Shown here: positions 48,501-61,514 of the stretch, one piece after another
Numbering within the stretch: the stretch's first letter is position 1
Layout: every line of letters starts with the position of its first letter
Assembly (NCBI RefSeq): GCF_900496995.4
Contig: NC_044013.1
Coordinates: 42,297,554-42,361,553 of the forward strand
From: Aquila chrysaetos chrysaetos
Taxonomy: Eukaryota > Chordata > Aves > Accipitriformes > Accipitridae
DNA: 64,000 nt
Direction: 5' to 3'
Made by a program: the position numbers and the translations under genes
Notes under the pieces: model-generated
Seen by the model: the letters and a program-made list of their open reading frames with translations, nothing else
The model's database searches: none
Told to the model about the DNA's origin: nothing

Positions 48501-50609
48501 AGCAACCAGAACACACAATAGCTGGGTTCCTGCAGCACCGTCCATTCAGACCCTCCAAAATGAACAACGTGATTTGTCTCATGTCCGAGAGCAAACAGCC
48601 TGTAGCCCTGTTGTACAAGATACGTTACAATCATGGTGAGATTCACCTGCCTAAACCCCCCAGTACGGTGTCCCATGAGAGCTTTTAAAAGTCCTTCAAG
48701 AGCTCAATGAAACATTGAAACAGAAGCTGAAGGACTGTCAGATGAATGGTACCAGGACAGCAGGTGATGCAATAAGAAGGTGGATTCTAGCAAGCTTGGA
48801 GCACAGCTCAAGTTCTACAGGCTTCTTGCTCCTTTTAACTTACAAAAAAGTTGCCATTTCCTTCAGTGCACTCGGCAGCACCTGCAAGCAAACCAGTTCA
48901 TCAAGAACTAAACTGTGCCATCAAGATACATGTAGTGAAGCTGTACTACTCTTTTTCAGAATCACAGGTACATTGACATTACTAGATGACAGGTACTGTA
49001 GCTCTGGCAGATGCCTGCACAGTATTTCACCCTTTACACAGGAAGCTCATTAAAGAATGAAGAGGTTAAGTGACTTGAACTGGGTCACACAGTGACCCCC
49101 CGGCAGAGGAGCAAGCTCAGCTCAGTTGCTCTGACAGCTCTGGTCCACGTGCTACCAAGAAAAAGCCGTACCTCCCTCATGAGTCGTGCTGCTCTCCAGC
49201 ATGTCATGCGCTCTTCCTCGGCTATACTGTGCACACACGTAGGGCTGTAACTCAGTAGATCATTCACAGGCACAAAGCAAACAGGAGAAAAGTAAAGTTA
49301 CCATCTCCTGCTACTACTTTCCCCAGCAACAAGCCATTTCCTTTCACCTGAGACAAAGTCCACAGAGGCTCTGATAACACTCAGCAGGTGCTAGCACAAC
49401 CACCGACCCGGCCAAGGCAGCACACGACCCTGGAAACACAGAAAGTCAGAATTACTCCCATTCTGCAGCCCCTTCCTTTTCCATAGCAGACGGACCGTGG
49501 TCAAATGCAGCTTTTGTTGCCGTTTCCTACTATTACAGATAACTTTCACGAAAGGGATGCCCTTACGGAGATGCCTATTCACTTTGTGTTCCCTGCTGCA
49601 CGGTATAACTTACTAGACTGCGATAAAGAACTTAGCCAGGCAGAGATCACACTCGTGTTCCAGAATTGGGCAACAACTTAGATCTTACTTGCTTCAAGGA
49701 GAGGGAAGAAGAAATAACAAGAAAAGAAAAAAAAAGTCAAGCAACAAGGATTCTTCCAGGAGAGAACGGCTACTAAAACATTACTTCCTCAGCAGTGATG
49801 TAATTTAATTCCTTTGCTCCCGACTGTATTCCATGCTGGCTTACAAACAGAAGTCACCGCAACATATGAAAAGTCTGCTAATAACAGTTTTTACCGGCTA
49901 TTACCATAACATAAGCGAGCCTTGCCATACCAGGCGTACAAGAGACAACACAAGGCCTCCTCAGTCTTTACTCCCGAGCCTGCAACGCTCATGTCATCTC
50001 TCGCTTTTCACTTCGAAGTAGCTGCAGCCCGGTTCGCAGCGGGAATGAATCACGCTTAATACCAACTCACACAATCCCCGGGGCCGGCACAGCTGTTTCT
50101 CTCACGGACGTACCGACAGACTTCGCCGTCGCCGGCTGGGGAAGAACCAGCGGAACGCAGGAACGAGGGCTGACGGGCTCGGAACCGCCGCTTACCCGGC
50201 TGCGAGAGCCTCCCCCCCCTCCGCCGCCAGCCACCGGGGCCAGGCGGCCGCGTCCTCCGCTCCCCGGCCCGGTCGGGCAGCTCCGCTCCGCGCTCCGGCC
50301 GGGCCGGCAGCCGCCCCGCCGGGGGACGGGGGTGACCTCCGGGCCGGGCCGGGGGCCGAGCGCGGCGGCGCTGACCTTGGGCGCAACCGGGCTGTGCGGG
50401 ACCGCTCGCCGCCGCGGCCTAACGAGAGCAGCCGGCGGGGAGAACCGGCGCGGCCAGCACCAACCTCCCCCCCATGCCCCGCTCCGCTCCCCACTCAGGA
50501 CCGGGAGCGGCGGCCCCGCGCTGAGGGGAGCCGGCCGGCTGACAGACCGGGGCGGCGGGCCCCGCCGTTCCCCCGGAGGGTCGGACGACGGCCCCGCGGC
50601 GGTACTTAC
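39514..50609 (-). other. AKAP1 first intron (~11 kb)
   Basis: It lies between the inferred first exon and the acceptor before the first coding exon. I see no protein exon on either strand. Contents: poly-A/T tracts (43084-43105, 45448-45464, 46180-46197), a C/A-rich low-complexity patch near 41462-41512, a MIR fragment at 49013-49150 and otherwise unremarkable AT-rich DNA. The 154-codon plus-strand frame at 43131-43595 has no recognisable domain or splice support. Confidence 0.6.
49013..49150 (-). mobile_element. MIR (CORE-SINE) fragment
   Basis: On the plus strand GAGGTTAAGTGACTTG, then GGTCACACAG, then GGCAGAGGAGCAAGC and CTCTGACAGCTCTGG follow the reverse complement of MIR in order and spacing. 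MIRs are ancient and rare in birds. It is diverged, as expected. Located in AKAP1 intron 1. Confidence 0.72.
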
Positions 50610-50760
50610 GGACGGTCCGGAGCACGGTCCCGGTCCCCGGTGCCGGTCCCGCCCGCCGCCCCGCCAAGCCCACGTGCAGCCCGGCCGGGCCGCCGGGCTG
50701 GGACATGCAGCGGCTCCCGCCGCCACGCCCCGCCCCGCCGCGCCGCGCCACGCCCCTCTC
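50610..50760 (-). other. AKAP1: Probable AKAP1 non-coding first exon (start approximate)
   Basis: A strong minus-strand donor, CGTCC|GTAAGT, lies at 50609-50604 inside the CpG island and could join the acceptor at 39514. A second donor, CCGG|GTAAGC at 50195-50191, would give an alternative or longer first exon. Transcription start is assumed near 50.7-50.8 kb; no sequence feature fixes it. Confidence 0.45.
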
Positions 50761-50766
50761 GCGAGA
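50757..50766. promoter_or_regulatory. TCTCGCGAGA palindromic promoter element
   Basis: The exact 10-bp palindrome lies within a 12-bp one (CTCTCGCGAGAG, 50756-50767). This motif is a known activating element of CpG-island promoters, bound by BANP. A near copy, TCCCGCGAGA, lies 19 bp away at 50776-50785. Its place just upstream of the predicted AKAP1 first exon fits a core-promoter role, but binding is inferred. Confidence 0.7.
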
Positions 50767-51310
50767 GCGCCGCCTCCCGCGAGACCCACCCTCCCCAGAG
50801 CGCCGCGCCTGCGCACGACGCTGCCTCTCCCCGCCGCCATTACCTGAGGGAGAGCGCCGGGGCGGGCGTCGGCGGTCGCTTGCTTTCTTGTTGCCGTGGC
50901 TTGGCGGAGGGCGTTCGATCCGCCGCCTCGCTCCCTCCCTCCCTCCCGGCGCTCGGCATTCGCGGGGATTCGGCGCAGGGCGAGCCCCGCTCCGCGTCGG
51001 TGAGAGCGGAGAGGAGAGGTGCCGCCGAGGCCCAGTCAGCTCCGGCTGGGCCGGCTCCTGTGATGTCCCTCATCCCCGGGCGGGAAGCAGCCCGGCGCCT
51101 GGCCGGGCCTCTGCCCCAGCAGCCCGGCAGCTGCTTAATAGAGGGTTTTCCGTTCGCTGGCGTGGCGCAGCCCCGCCGGGTTTCCCTCCAGGCCGGCGGC
51201 GTGGCGAGCGCTCCCCGCCCTCCCACAGCCGCCCGGCCCGTCTGGTCCCGGCGCTTTGCCCCGCGGCTGCTGCGAGGTGGCGAGCTGCCTCCTCTTAGTG
51301 GCGGGAGCTG

Positions 51311-54300
51311 CTGTTAGCTTCGGCTTCGGCCAGTCCCTCGGGTACCTGATTCACCTCTTCAAAGGGCAGCTAGGAATGGCTCTTTGCTCCTCTTTCCTCT
51401 GGTAGTCCTTAAAGGCTGCATCTGAGCACCCTCATCCGCTCCAGCTGCTCAGCCCTGTTTTCTGCTGGGATCACCAGGCTCATCTCAGCCCCGGAGCCAA
51501 AGCCCTCAGTTGTCTCCCAACACAGCCAGATGCTGCTGGCTTCCACCATGCTGTTCAGACAAGTAAACAGAGGTGAATCTCTGCTTTATACAAAGTTTTA
51601 GACACATGCTGCAAGTGCTTAGCTGATGACGAAACGTTAAGACAGTAAGCAAACGTATTAGCTAGCAGCTACAGCAATGCGGGATTTGAGATGCTGTCTG
51701 CCAAGGCTGAACCAGAATGAGGAATGAAAATCTGTGTTCTGGCAAGGTTACCGCTTAGCTGCAGTAGCACAAAGTTGGAATTGATGGAGACTTTTGTTTT
51801 CATTTTATTGTTAAATAGGTGGGACGCTTCCCTCCAGAGCTTTTTGCATCCTTAAAGAAAATACGGCATGTAAATGATTTCTGTGTCCCAAGGAATCTGA
51901 GGCTTTGGGGGGGGAAACACAGCAGAGAAGCGTGGCTTGTGTTTGCGGGCGCTGGAGCGCTCTTTGGGGCATAGGGGCTTGTTTGATAGTAGCTTTCAGG
52001 ACAGCTCTGGGCAAGTCGCTTGGAGGAGACTGTGGGAAATAATAGTTGTAGTTATTCTAAGGAGCTTGGCAGTTTGCACAGCAGACTGGTATGAAAGAGG
52101 AAAAGGATACGGGGTGTGGCTGGAGCAATCTGAGAAGCAGCCATGCCTTGGGAAAAGTTCTGCGCTGACCTTTATGGGGGATCATTGTTAATTTCTGTGT
52201 TAATAACACTGTAACACCCAGGTGGGGAGGAGTTTGGCCTCCACGCTGGGTCTGTGTGGGAAGAGCCGTTTGGGAGTGGTGTATATTCTCTCCAAATAAT
52301 TCAGTTGCACGGAAAGGCATGGAGTCACCGGACTCGGCTTTTTCTGGGTGCTGCTTCTTCCTGTGCAGCCTGGCACTGCATTGGCTTCTGCTGCAAATCA
52401 GAGGGCACTGGGGTGGCCTGTGGGACACTGCTGTACCTGCACTTTCTCAGAATTTGGTTCTGCATTGTGTGCAATGAAGAGGAAACTGTTCTTGGTTTGT
52501 CACTGGACCTGTCTTTGTGGTAACAGAGATGGCTCCGGATTTCCCAGTGGAACAACTTAGGCTGCTTTTTTTATCTTTTGGAAACTCAGGGGCAAAGTCA
52601 GAGGGAAGAAATAGGCCAGGGACAGATGGCTGATGCAAGCGTGCTTTGGGGCAAGAAAAGGTAGCAGGGAACAGCAGAGCAAGGAGAAGTGAGACCATAA
52701 ACAAGAGTAATTCCTGGTGGCAACCAGTGGGAGCTGCAGCAGTGTAGGAAAGCATCAGTCTCCTTACAGCTGTGAAAGCCTGATCTTCCTTTTCATCTAG
52801 GTGTAACAGATTACTCCAAAATTAAACTCCTTCCTTTTTCCAGTAACCAAGTCTTTCATTCTGCAGAGCCTTTTCTGTTCCTATGAGCTTGCCTGGCTGT
52901 AACCAGCATGCTCTACGCTATGTAGTGGTGCAGGAAATCTTCTGTTGTAAACACCTCAAGAGCGGGACACCCACCAGGGTAGTTTTATTGGCCTAACTAA
53001 CCAGGCTGGCTGGAGTTGAACTTGCTCAGTTGTTTATTTACACATGTATGCAGCAAGCGGTTAGTATATTAGAGAGTGTAAATGAGTAACTTAGAAAAAT
53101 CACAGAATCGTGTTTCAGCAGGATTGTCCTTCCTAAATTGCTAATTTGTGTAAGTATTTTTCCATGAAAAGTTCCTGAGTTGCCTCCATCTTTTTGTTTA
53201 GAACAGTCAGAAATTAATAATAAATGTCTGCTTAAAGACTACCAATTGCACCATGCATGAAGTGGAAAAAATACAACAATGCTAAGACTTTGCCCTTTTA
53301 ATGTCTTTAATTGGAAGATCTCGGAAGTTTGTCTGTTAGGAATTCCGCCAACTGATGGCCATCCTTGACTGTTAGAGTTGGGCAATTCAGGCATTTAGGA
53401 TGCCTGATCGCAAGATGTTAAGGATTTGTCCAAGGTCACAAGGACGGCCTGTGTCAGACACACATCGTGACCATGAACATTTTAAGCTCTTGGAACAAAA
53501 CCGGTATCTTGCTCTGTGTGCAGTGCATAGCAGACCTCTTACAGCAGTCAAAGTCCATAAGCTTTGCTAGAGTGAAAAGAAAAATATATTCCATTGAGTA
53601 ACAATAAAATTATACTGATGTCAAATAAACACTGCTAACAGAACGATTAACTGCTTCCGTGTCTGACGAGTCACGTTCTTACAGAAGCAGTTCACGTCTC
53701 TGAATTTTTCGTGAGTGGGAAACAGCCTTCTAGACTGCTAGTTCAATTTTCATGATGATACAAAAAGCAAACAAATGTTCGCAGCAAGAAAAATGGGCAC
53801 CATACAAAGTAAAAGGATTACTGAAAATGAGAAAAGAACAGGTAAGGTATGTCAGCATCCTCGAGGCCCATTTATTCTTCTTTGTTGTAAATTACAGGTC
53901 TACCCATTAACATCTCAAACAGAACTGGAAAATTAAGGCCAACAGAACTTGTACTTGCCGAGTTGCTTTGCAGGGTATTTGATCCAGTCCTCAGAGTGCT
54001 ACAGCAGGTTCCTTGTGCTCAGCACAAGCCTGGTTTCATCTGTCTGTAACTGCTCTCTTCCAGTGGGGCCGGCTGGAGGGAGAGCAGAGGAGAGTCTGCC
54101 CTGGAGAACAAGATCCAGTGCAGCCTTCGGAAGGACAGAGTATGCAGAGCCAGCGATGGCCTCCTCTCCCCTTTCCATGAGCATCTCTTCACGTGAGTAA
54201 TTCAACATACAGCAGGACTCAGAAACACAGAGGCAGCCTTTGCTCTTTGATCCCTACTGCACGGAGACCTAGATGCTAAGTGTTTTGGGCAAACGTGGAG

Positions 54301-57300
54301 ATTCTTTCCCTTGTTTTGTTGTGCTGCCTCAGCCACCCCAGTGGCCTCACTTGTGTTTGTACCGTGGGTCCTTTAAGCCTTTGTATGTTTTGCATTGCTC
54401 TGAACCAGCCTTTTCTTTGGCTCAGAGCCACTGTTTCTGTGCTGTCTCTGGCCCACGTTCGGTCACGCCTGTTTGTAGATGGTTGGGTGGGTCTCTCTCA
54501 CGCTACACAGAACTTTTCATTGCACCCTCTTTGCATGTGCTACTTGCCTGATGCTGCACTGAATGCACTCCAAGCCATTCAGAAATGAGCACGGTGGTCT
54601 CACAGTGAGCTCCAGGAGGGGTAGGGGGCAGTTAGTAAAGGGAAAGGGAATCACCGAGAAGGGGGAAAAAAAAAAACGTGGCTGATACTGCAAGGAGCTG
54701 GGGAGCACAGCCAGCAAGCGGAGGAATTTCATAGAAAGCAAATAAGGGCAAAGGGAATGGAGCCCAGAAGAGGTGAGGCAGAGGCACCCACTGCCCAAAC
54801 CGCCTGGCATCTTACGTTGTAAATGCAAGTAGCCTCGGGAAGCAGAGTTGATAAGCTAGAGCCTGGAAAACTCGCTCACAGTGAGGCCTGTCCCTGATCC
54901 ACCTCTTCTGGAAAAAAAAAAAAAAGTAAAATACAATTTAATAGTTCAGTGGGATTTTTTTGAACATGTAGTTAGTTGCTCATCGCTATTTATAGCACTA
55001 TCGTTTGAATAGCCCTAAAGATGCAGTCATCAGACTTTTTTTCATTACTGCTTTGAAGAACAAACCCGTACTTGTTTTAACAAGTCACATCACAGGAGAT
55101 GTTATTCTACACTCTCCACCCACACAACCCTGGGATTTATTTTCATTTGAGAGCTTGTTAAACGTAGCAGCACTCAGCTGAAAAAACCCATGTTCCAAGA
55201 CACAAAGGATTCACAGCTATATATTATGAACGTTGGTAGTGGGAGAGGACCATCGCTGCTTTGACATGGAACGGTCAGTAGCACTCTCCATCGCTACAAG
55301 AGGTTGGCTTTAGTTTTTAGTTCTGTGACACTGAGTGACTAATTGCATTACATCTATTTAGGGTCATGTGTTCTCTGTCCACCTTTCCTGGACAGATGGG
55401 CCTAAGGAGAGGGTAGAAAAATAAAAAAGCATTTGACAATGGCTGAAGTGACCAACTTGCAGTAGAATTCAATCCTATGGTAGGACACGAGGGACCAGAT
55501 TTCACCCCATCTCATGCACGTGGGCCTTTGTGTCACCGTAGCAGCAGTTAACCCATGCCAGCATGTGGTCACTCACCCTCGCAGATGGCTCCGCGCCATT
55601 CTGGGGTCAGCCAGCTGCAGCAAAGAAGAGGGCACGCTTCTCTCTCCCCAGCCTCACAGCAGCTCACTGCAACAGACAGCTCAGCCATTTCCCTTAGCAC
55701 CTGATGCATTTTCTTAAGCCAGCTGCTCACAGCCTGAGATGAGGCTAATCCTAGCTGTGATGCTGACATTCACAGGTATCGAATTCATCACAAGATTTAC
55801 ATCACAAGTTTAGTATGAAACTTCTGGGATATCTAAAATATGAGTATTGTGAGGAGTTGTTATTCCAAGTCAGAGGTATTTAGAAATATTTATGCCAGTC
55901 AGAGAGACAGCTTAATATTTAGGAATTAGCCACTCACATTATGGGTCAGTCTCACGGCCCGTGAATAACAACTTCCTTTCTCTCCCTCCTTGTACGGTTT
56001 TGCCCTACTTAACTCTAGAACAGAATTTATATCCCTGCAACAAGAAAGTTCTGCATTTTTACTTTGCTTATTTTTTTTCCTTTGTAAAATATTTTAGCAG
56101 CACCAGCATCAGCTGGGCAGGGATGTTGAAGCTATTTCCTAAGACAGAACTGCTTGCTGCTCCAAGGGTGCAATTTTTCCCCTAAATATAGCTTTTCCAA
56201 GCGCATAAAGACGCAACTAAAATAAAATTCTTTCTCCTTTCATTCCCTCACTGTGGCTACAGTGTATTTTGTGATGTCAAGTAGCAGGGAAGCTCAGCTG
56301 TCCAGAAGAGGAACTTCAAAAATGTTTTTAGCAGCAGTGATCTAGTATGTGTTGTTCAGGAAACAGCTCCTGTATGGCTCCCCACTCTACAGTCAGTGCT
56401 GCTACTTCTGATTTAGGATTAATGAACGTTTCCTCTAAGGTAAAGAAAATGTGCTCCTGCAATTTAACAGTTCAGAAGCTGCGGCTCTTCCATTCATGCA
56501 AGCCCTGCTGGCAACAGGAGCACGGCAGCGAGTCACCAGGTCCCTGTGCCCGCACCTCTGCCTGCCTGTTTTCAACTGAGCAGGCCACATGGTATGTTTA
56601 GTATGCAGGAACAATAAGATGTCTCAGAAGAAGTCAATGCAGTCACGCTTTAATGTGTTTTTACATCCTTTTACGATTCACAAAGCCAGAATATAAGTAC
56701 TTATACATTTTTAATAGGAAAGTAATATATTCCCCTAAAAGAAAAATAGATTTGATTAATCATTTGTCATAAAAGTTGCCTGACAGTTGAAACTTCAAGC
56801 TTCTAAGCTAGAAAAGCTCAAATAGACAAATTATACTGAAATGTTCTTTAAAGACCAAGCAGCTGTTTTATTAAAATATTAAATTTACATTTTAAAAAGA
56901 AATATTCTGATTTATTATTCAATTATGATAATCTTATTGAAGTGACATGAAATTCATGACAATGGGCTTTATTCTGTCCAAATTCTGTCCTCAGTTATCC
57001 ACAGGCAATCAGTTTTGCCAGTATTTAGAACTGTGCAAGATCACACACACAGAAAAGCACCATTCTGGAAAGACAAATCCGAGACACTGGGTTTCAACTT
57101 GATTCTTATTTTTCCCAGAAAAAGTGGGTTTTCGGGTCTGGGACTAGGGCTGCATCCAGCACCTGCTGCGATGAGGCCCTTGGTTCAGACCCAAAGAACC
57201 CATCCAAATCTCACCATCACAAGAAACAGAAAAAGGATTTCAGAATACACCAACTGCGTCCCGCAGCACAAGGGAATGACCTTCGAACAACTTGAGGCAG

Positions 57301-57499
57301 GTTGAATTTACATTTTACTTCAAAAAAAAAAAGGGGGGGGGGAAGTACATACATGAGGGGAAAATGGGGTGAACAACAATTATCTGAAACCGGGTTTCTA
57401 CCATTTTTACCTACAGTTACCAACTGCATTTGAATCAGCAGGGCTCTTGCCAGCTGTCGCACACTTGCTTACAGTATGAACAGGATTGTGGATCAAGGA
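51311..57499. other. AKAP1-NF1 intergenic stretch
   Basis: I see no protein gene. Contents are a possible MIR scrap at 53418-53480, poly-A runs at 54664-54677 and 54910-54925, and a homopurine A/G tract at 57323-57342. A plus-strand segment 54064-54192 has a good acceptor (CTCTCTTCCAG) and donor (GTGAGTAA) and could be an exon of a non-coding transcript leaving the AKAP1 CpG island. Confidence 0.5.
53418..53480 (-). mobile_element. Possible short MIR fragment
   Basis: GTTAAGGATTTGTCCAAGG followed by TCACAAGG resembles the MIR core on the reverse strand. The match is short, so this is tentative. Confidence 0.35.
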
Positions 57500-60400
57500 A
57501 ACATTTTCAAAGTTGAGGCCCAAATGGAAATAGTAAGATATCATACACAGTGTAAGTTTATAGTACACAGCATTTTTTTTTTTAAATGACGTAACGCAAC
57601 AGCAGGAAGGAGTAGTAGTAGTAGTTAACAGTTACTAACACTAGAATAATCAAATTTGTATGTTATACATATACAGCAACTAACTGCTTTACAAAAAAAG
57701 CAAAATAATACAATATATTGTCACATGTATTTACAGTGTAGTAAATATACTTTTCTGTCAAATTTTACACAAAAACTATTTACAGGTGAATATACTGCAT
57801 TAAAAAAAAAAATTGTGGGACCAACACTAAAAGTGACTTTCTGTGGTAAGTTTGTTGCATAACAATAAGACGTGCTTCATTACATTTGAAAAAAATTAAC
57901 CTTAGAATGAAACCGAAAAAGCCCTAAAACCTACAACCCAGTTAGGAATAGAGCACTGGAACGCTCCCAGGTGCTCAGTCCACAATACTTATTTGAAACG
58001 TTTCCTGTTCTTGGAAACCTCATGCACATTAAAGCAGAAACATTGGCATAATTAACAGGTAGGTTATGCACTATTCAAATACTACTGAGTTATCTTTAAG
58101 TCAGGGAAAATACAAACACAAACAAAATGTTAATCATCTTTACAGTACTTAACTGTAGTTAGTGCGAAATGGGTAACGTGTTCTAAAACAGGGGTGTCAA
58201 ACATACAATCCCCATGATGTCGTTACATGGTCCACGTGTTAAGATCAGATTTTTCCGAATCTAAGTTTTCATTTCAAAGTACACAGACTCCACAGCTGCA
58301 GAACCAGCCTTCAAGAAGCGACTCGAGCAGCCGACGCAGCAGTGACTGCCCGGTGGTCTGCAGGCTGCCTGAAACAGCAACTCGAAGGTGGGAACTCTCT
58401 TAGATCGGTCTCCCACTCGTTAGATCAGGTTTCAAGCCCACATCATCACCAGCAACCACCTGCTGATCACTAGGAGCGTAAATGGAGTAACGGGATGAGG
58501 AGAGAACGGAAGCAGGCTGGACTGGGAACCGAGAGCAGTGCTCACGGGAACGAAACGGAGCAGGATAGAGAATATTCAAAATGGGGAAGGAGAACAAATA
58601 AGGGAGGGTGCAAGAAAGAACACAACAAGGCAAAATAACAGCCACGGCTGTTAGAGGGTGCAGGCGAAGTGATGAATGTGACAGTAAGGCACTGAACAAC
58701 TAACTAATTACTAACAGAAGTTTAATCATTCAAGAAAGGCCGTGTTTTCCCCCTTGATCTAAGCACAAGCTTCCCAACTGCTGGTACTGGGAGAGAACGT
58801 TCCTGTGTATCGGGGCGCCTGTGATCCCGAATTAAACCTTGGCCATCGACTGTAATTACACCCAAATTCAGCCCCCATTACCTAACATGTTTGACACCCC
58901 TGCTCTAAGAAAGTTCAGGTCCTCTCACTGAACCATGCAGTGAAAACATTAAATGACTCCCCCTCCTTCCAGGAAATAGAATAAATTAAATTTTGTTGAC
59001 TGACTTTATGAAGATACCAGTTTTTTTCAGCTGGGACTGAGAGCCCAGAGTAATTCTAGTTCTCACATGAAAGGTAATTTTAGTCACTGTCCATTTTGAT
59101 TCCACATCATATGTATTTCAAAGACTGCATTAATTCTAATTTAGGGACGCTTTTTTTCTATAGGCAATGCAAAATGTTGACAGAGTTGCTCTCAAATGCA
59201 CCCAGTCCAAACAAAACTGATTTGGTAGTTCATCTGGAATTACTATTTCTGTTTAAAGAAAATCTGCTCGTAGGAGAAACAACTGACAGCAAATTACCTT
59301 TACAAGAGATTCTTTTTTCCTCCTACCTACAAATCTTCAGGCTTCTACAATTCATTGTCTTCAGCAAAACGGAAAGGGCTAGAATTAGCTTGATTCAGTA
59401 CAACCAAGTGCAAACTGGCAGTGATGCTGAAGGTGGCTCTCGGCAATCTGATGCATGAGATGAGAACGGGTTTTAATCAGTGACTCCCGAAGTTTTACAT
59501 GCATAGCAGCTTAGGACGTGGCACGAGTCACTGCTCCATTCCCACATTCAGTTCTAGCCTCACGATCCCTTTCATAGTCCTGTATCAGTTCAGCAACCAC
59601 ATTTCTACTGCAGCTCCTACGCCACCAAGAATAAAAAAATTTGGTTAATTGCACGAGTCTTCGTATTTTCCAACACGTCTATTTCAAGACTGCTAATTCT
59701 AAGTTTTCCTCTTGTTTTGGCAAACTATTTGCATATTAAGTTTGTGTTCATAGTTTTTCCAGGACTGTAAACAAATTAAAGAAATTAAATTGTTATTTTA
59801 TGAATCAATACAATAAAGGTATTTTTATTTACATAAATGTTACATTGTTACTGTGTGGATACATGTGAATTATGTGCTATATCAATAAAATCTGAACACT
59901 TAATTGTACCATTCTCTAATAATTTAGCTGTGGAGTTTGATTTACTGAAAGCCACTAACAAGATTGCACTAGAGGATTTTACTTTATATAGTGGATATGC
60001 TTTTTTGTCCTTTAAAGCCACTTGTAGATTGTTAATTTCTAACACACAACAGGGATCTGAAACTGGGAAGTTTAACTGTTCTTCAGCAGGAGATATACGT
60101 AGCCCTCCAGTGAGCACCCAGGTGACAGGCCCTTCTGTCAGAATTTCTGCTCGCCTCCGAGATCAAACGCTCTGCACGTTTTCAGTCCGTGCAGGCAGCG
60201 TCTGCAGCACCCAGCGCTGCACCTGTACACGTCATCAACATAGCAGCATGTTATCACAGTCGTCCATCGCTGATACACGACTGTAGCTGACAAGTCTTTC
60301 ACAGTGACAGCAGTTTCAGTTTTGTGTAACCCCCAAGTACGAACCCTCACCAACTAAAACCCCTCGAAAGTTCTGCAAGACAGGTTTGACTGCAGACGTC

Positions 60401-61514
60401 TGTACTGATACCAGGAATTGCACTGCAAATATTCAAACGTAACCTGGATTTGACACAGTGTCAGTTATTTTTAAATTCATGTACCTTAAGCAAACATTGC
60501 TGTTTTTATATCACTGCTTGGGCAGCACAAAAGCAGCTTCGCCAAACACAATCTCCCAGAGCTGGAAGTTAATTCATTAAATTTTCCCCTCCATACCCCA
60601 CTGGTTATTCTACCAGGAATTTCTCGAAGGTGCGTGTTGTTGGGAAGGGCAGAACTAAAGCAAATGCTAAATGGAAGAAAGAAGCAATAAATTTTCAACA
60701 CTGCTACAATGACAGCGTAAGAGTCAGTTCTCGATGATTTTCTTTCCACTATTCAACCTTTTTTAGTGCAGTTAAAGTACAGAAAAAAGAAAAAGAAAAA
60801 AAAAAGTCTGCTTTGGAAAAAAGCCAGTTTGTCCAGTCTGGTCCATATACAGTCCAAGTATGTGAAGCTACGGTCTGGGGAATGAAAGAGACTCGTGCAG
60901 CCTCCTTGTCCTCTCAAATTTATTGCTAATTACTAGAAATTTAACCTAATCAACCACTTCTGGTTAAGCTCATTGTACTGCGGCTATCCTAAGTTTCTTT
61001 TTAAGTATGGTAAAAAAAAGTCCACAGCTAAAAATCTTACAGGTTTGAATTAAAACCAGGATTATAGTAACTGCCCCCGGCTCATAAAGCCACTACCTTG
61101 AAAAGTGTGCAAACAGGATTAAGGATTAACACTTTCCTTTAGAGAAGAAACACACAAGGCAGGTAACAGAAACAAGGCAGAGCTGTCTATGGGAAATGGC
61201 TTTCGTATTTGGACAAGATACGGTTCTGCAGTGTTAAAGAACTCCACACCTCCTCCGGCTGCAAAGTCCGTCAGGATCTCTGAGCGGTTCTGAAACACTG
61301 GCTTAAATCAAAAACAGAAGGAAAGAAATGAAGGCATTAAAATTCAGGCAATGTTTCAAGAGTTGATCATCTGGCAACACGGCTGATGGGATGGGAACTT
61401 TCAAAATTAAGTGCAGCATCACAACCGGCGGAGGGCCCTTTGCGCGGGGCCCACGTGTGTCAGTCAGTCTCCAAAATTAAAAAAAAAAAAATTAAAAAAA
61501 AAATTAAGAAATAA
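57500..61514 (-). other. NF1: NF1 3' UTR (approximate extent)
   Basis: About 4 kb of AT-rich sequence without coding exons follows the NF1 stop on the minus strand. Human NF1 has a 3' UTR of about 3.5 kb; the 714-bp hAT insertion would account for extra length here. An internal AATAAA (minus) lies near 59828-59823. A TATAAA variant near 57561-57556 and AATAAA hexamers at 56973-56968 and nearby are candidate distal signals. The end is not determined. Confidence 0.6.
58189..58902. mobile_element. hAT/Charlie-like non-autonomous DNA transposon
   Basis: Perfect 16-bp terminal inverted repeats CAGGGGTGTCAAACAT lie at 58189-58204 and, reverse-complemented, at 58887-58902. CAGGGGTGTCAAAC is the hallmark of Charlie-type hAT ends. 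The flanks are imperfect 8-bp duplications, TTCTAAAA (58181-58188) and CTCTAAGA (58903-58910), 6 of 8 matching, with the nTCTAnAn look typical of hAT targets. Length is 714 bp. No transposase frame is recognisable inside. It lies within the inferred NF1 3' UTR. Confidence 0.85.

Larger units (their letters stand above)
50060..51310. promoter_or_regulatory. AKAP1 CpG-island promoter
   Basis: This ~1.2-kb stretch is very GC- and CpG-rich, unlike the AT-rich DNA on both sides, and sits at the 5' end of AKAP1. It contains GC boxes (50727-50740), a palindrome TCTCGCGAGA at 50757-50766 with a one-mismatch partner at 50776-50785, and an NRF1-like CGCGCCTGCGCA at 50804-50815. There is no clear TATA box. 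Open frames of up to 307 codons on both strands are low-complexity Pro/Arg/Gly/Ala reads and are not taken as genes. Confidence 0.85.

Noticed and set aside
50067-51317. 257-codon minus-strand and 307-codon plus-strand frames in the CpG island
   Set aside because: Low-complexity Arg/Pro/Gly/Ala reads expected in such GC content. The minus-strand one would be interrupted by the inferred first-exon donor of AKAP1.
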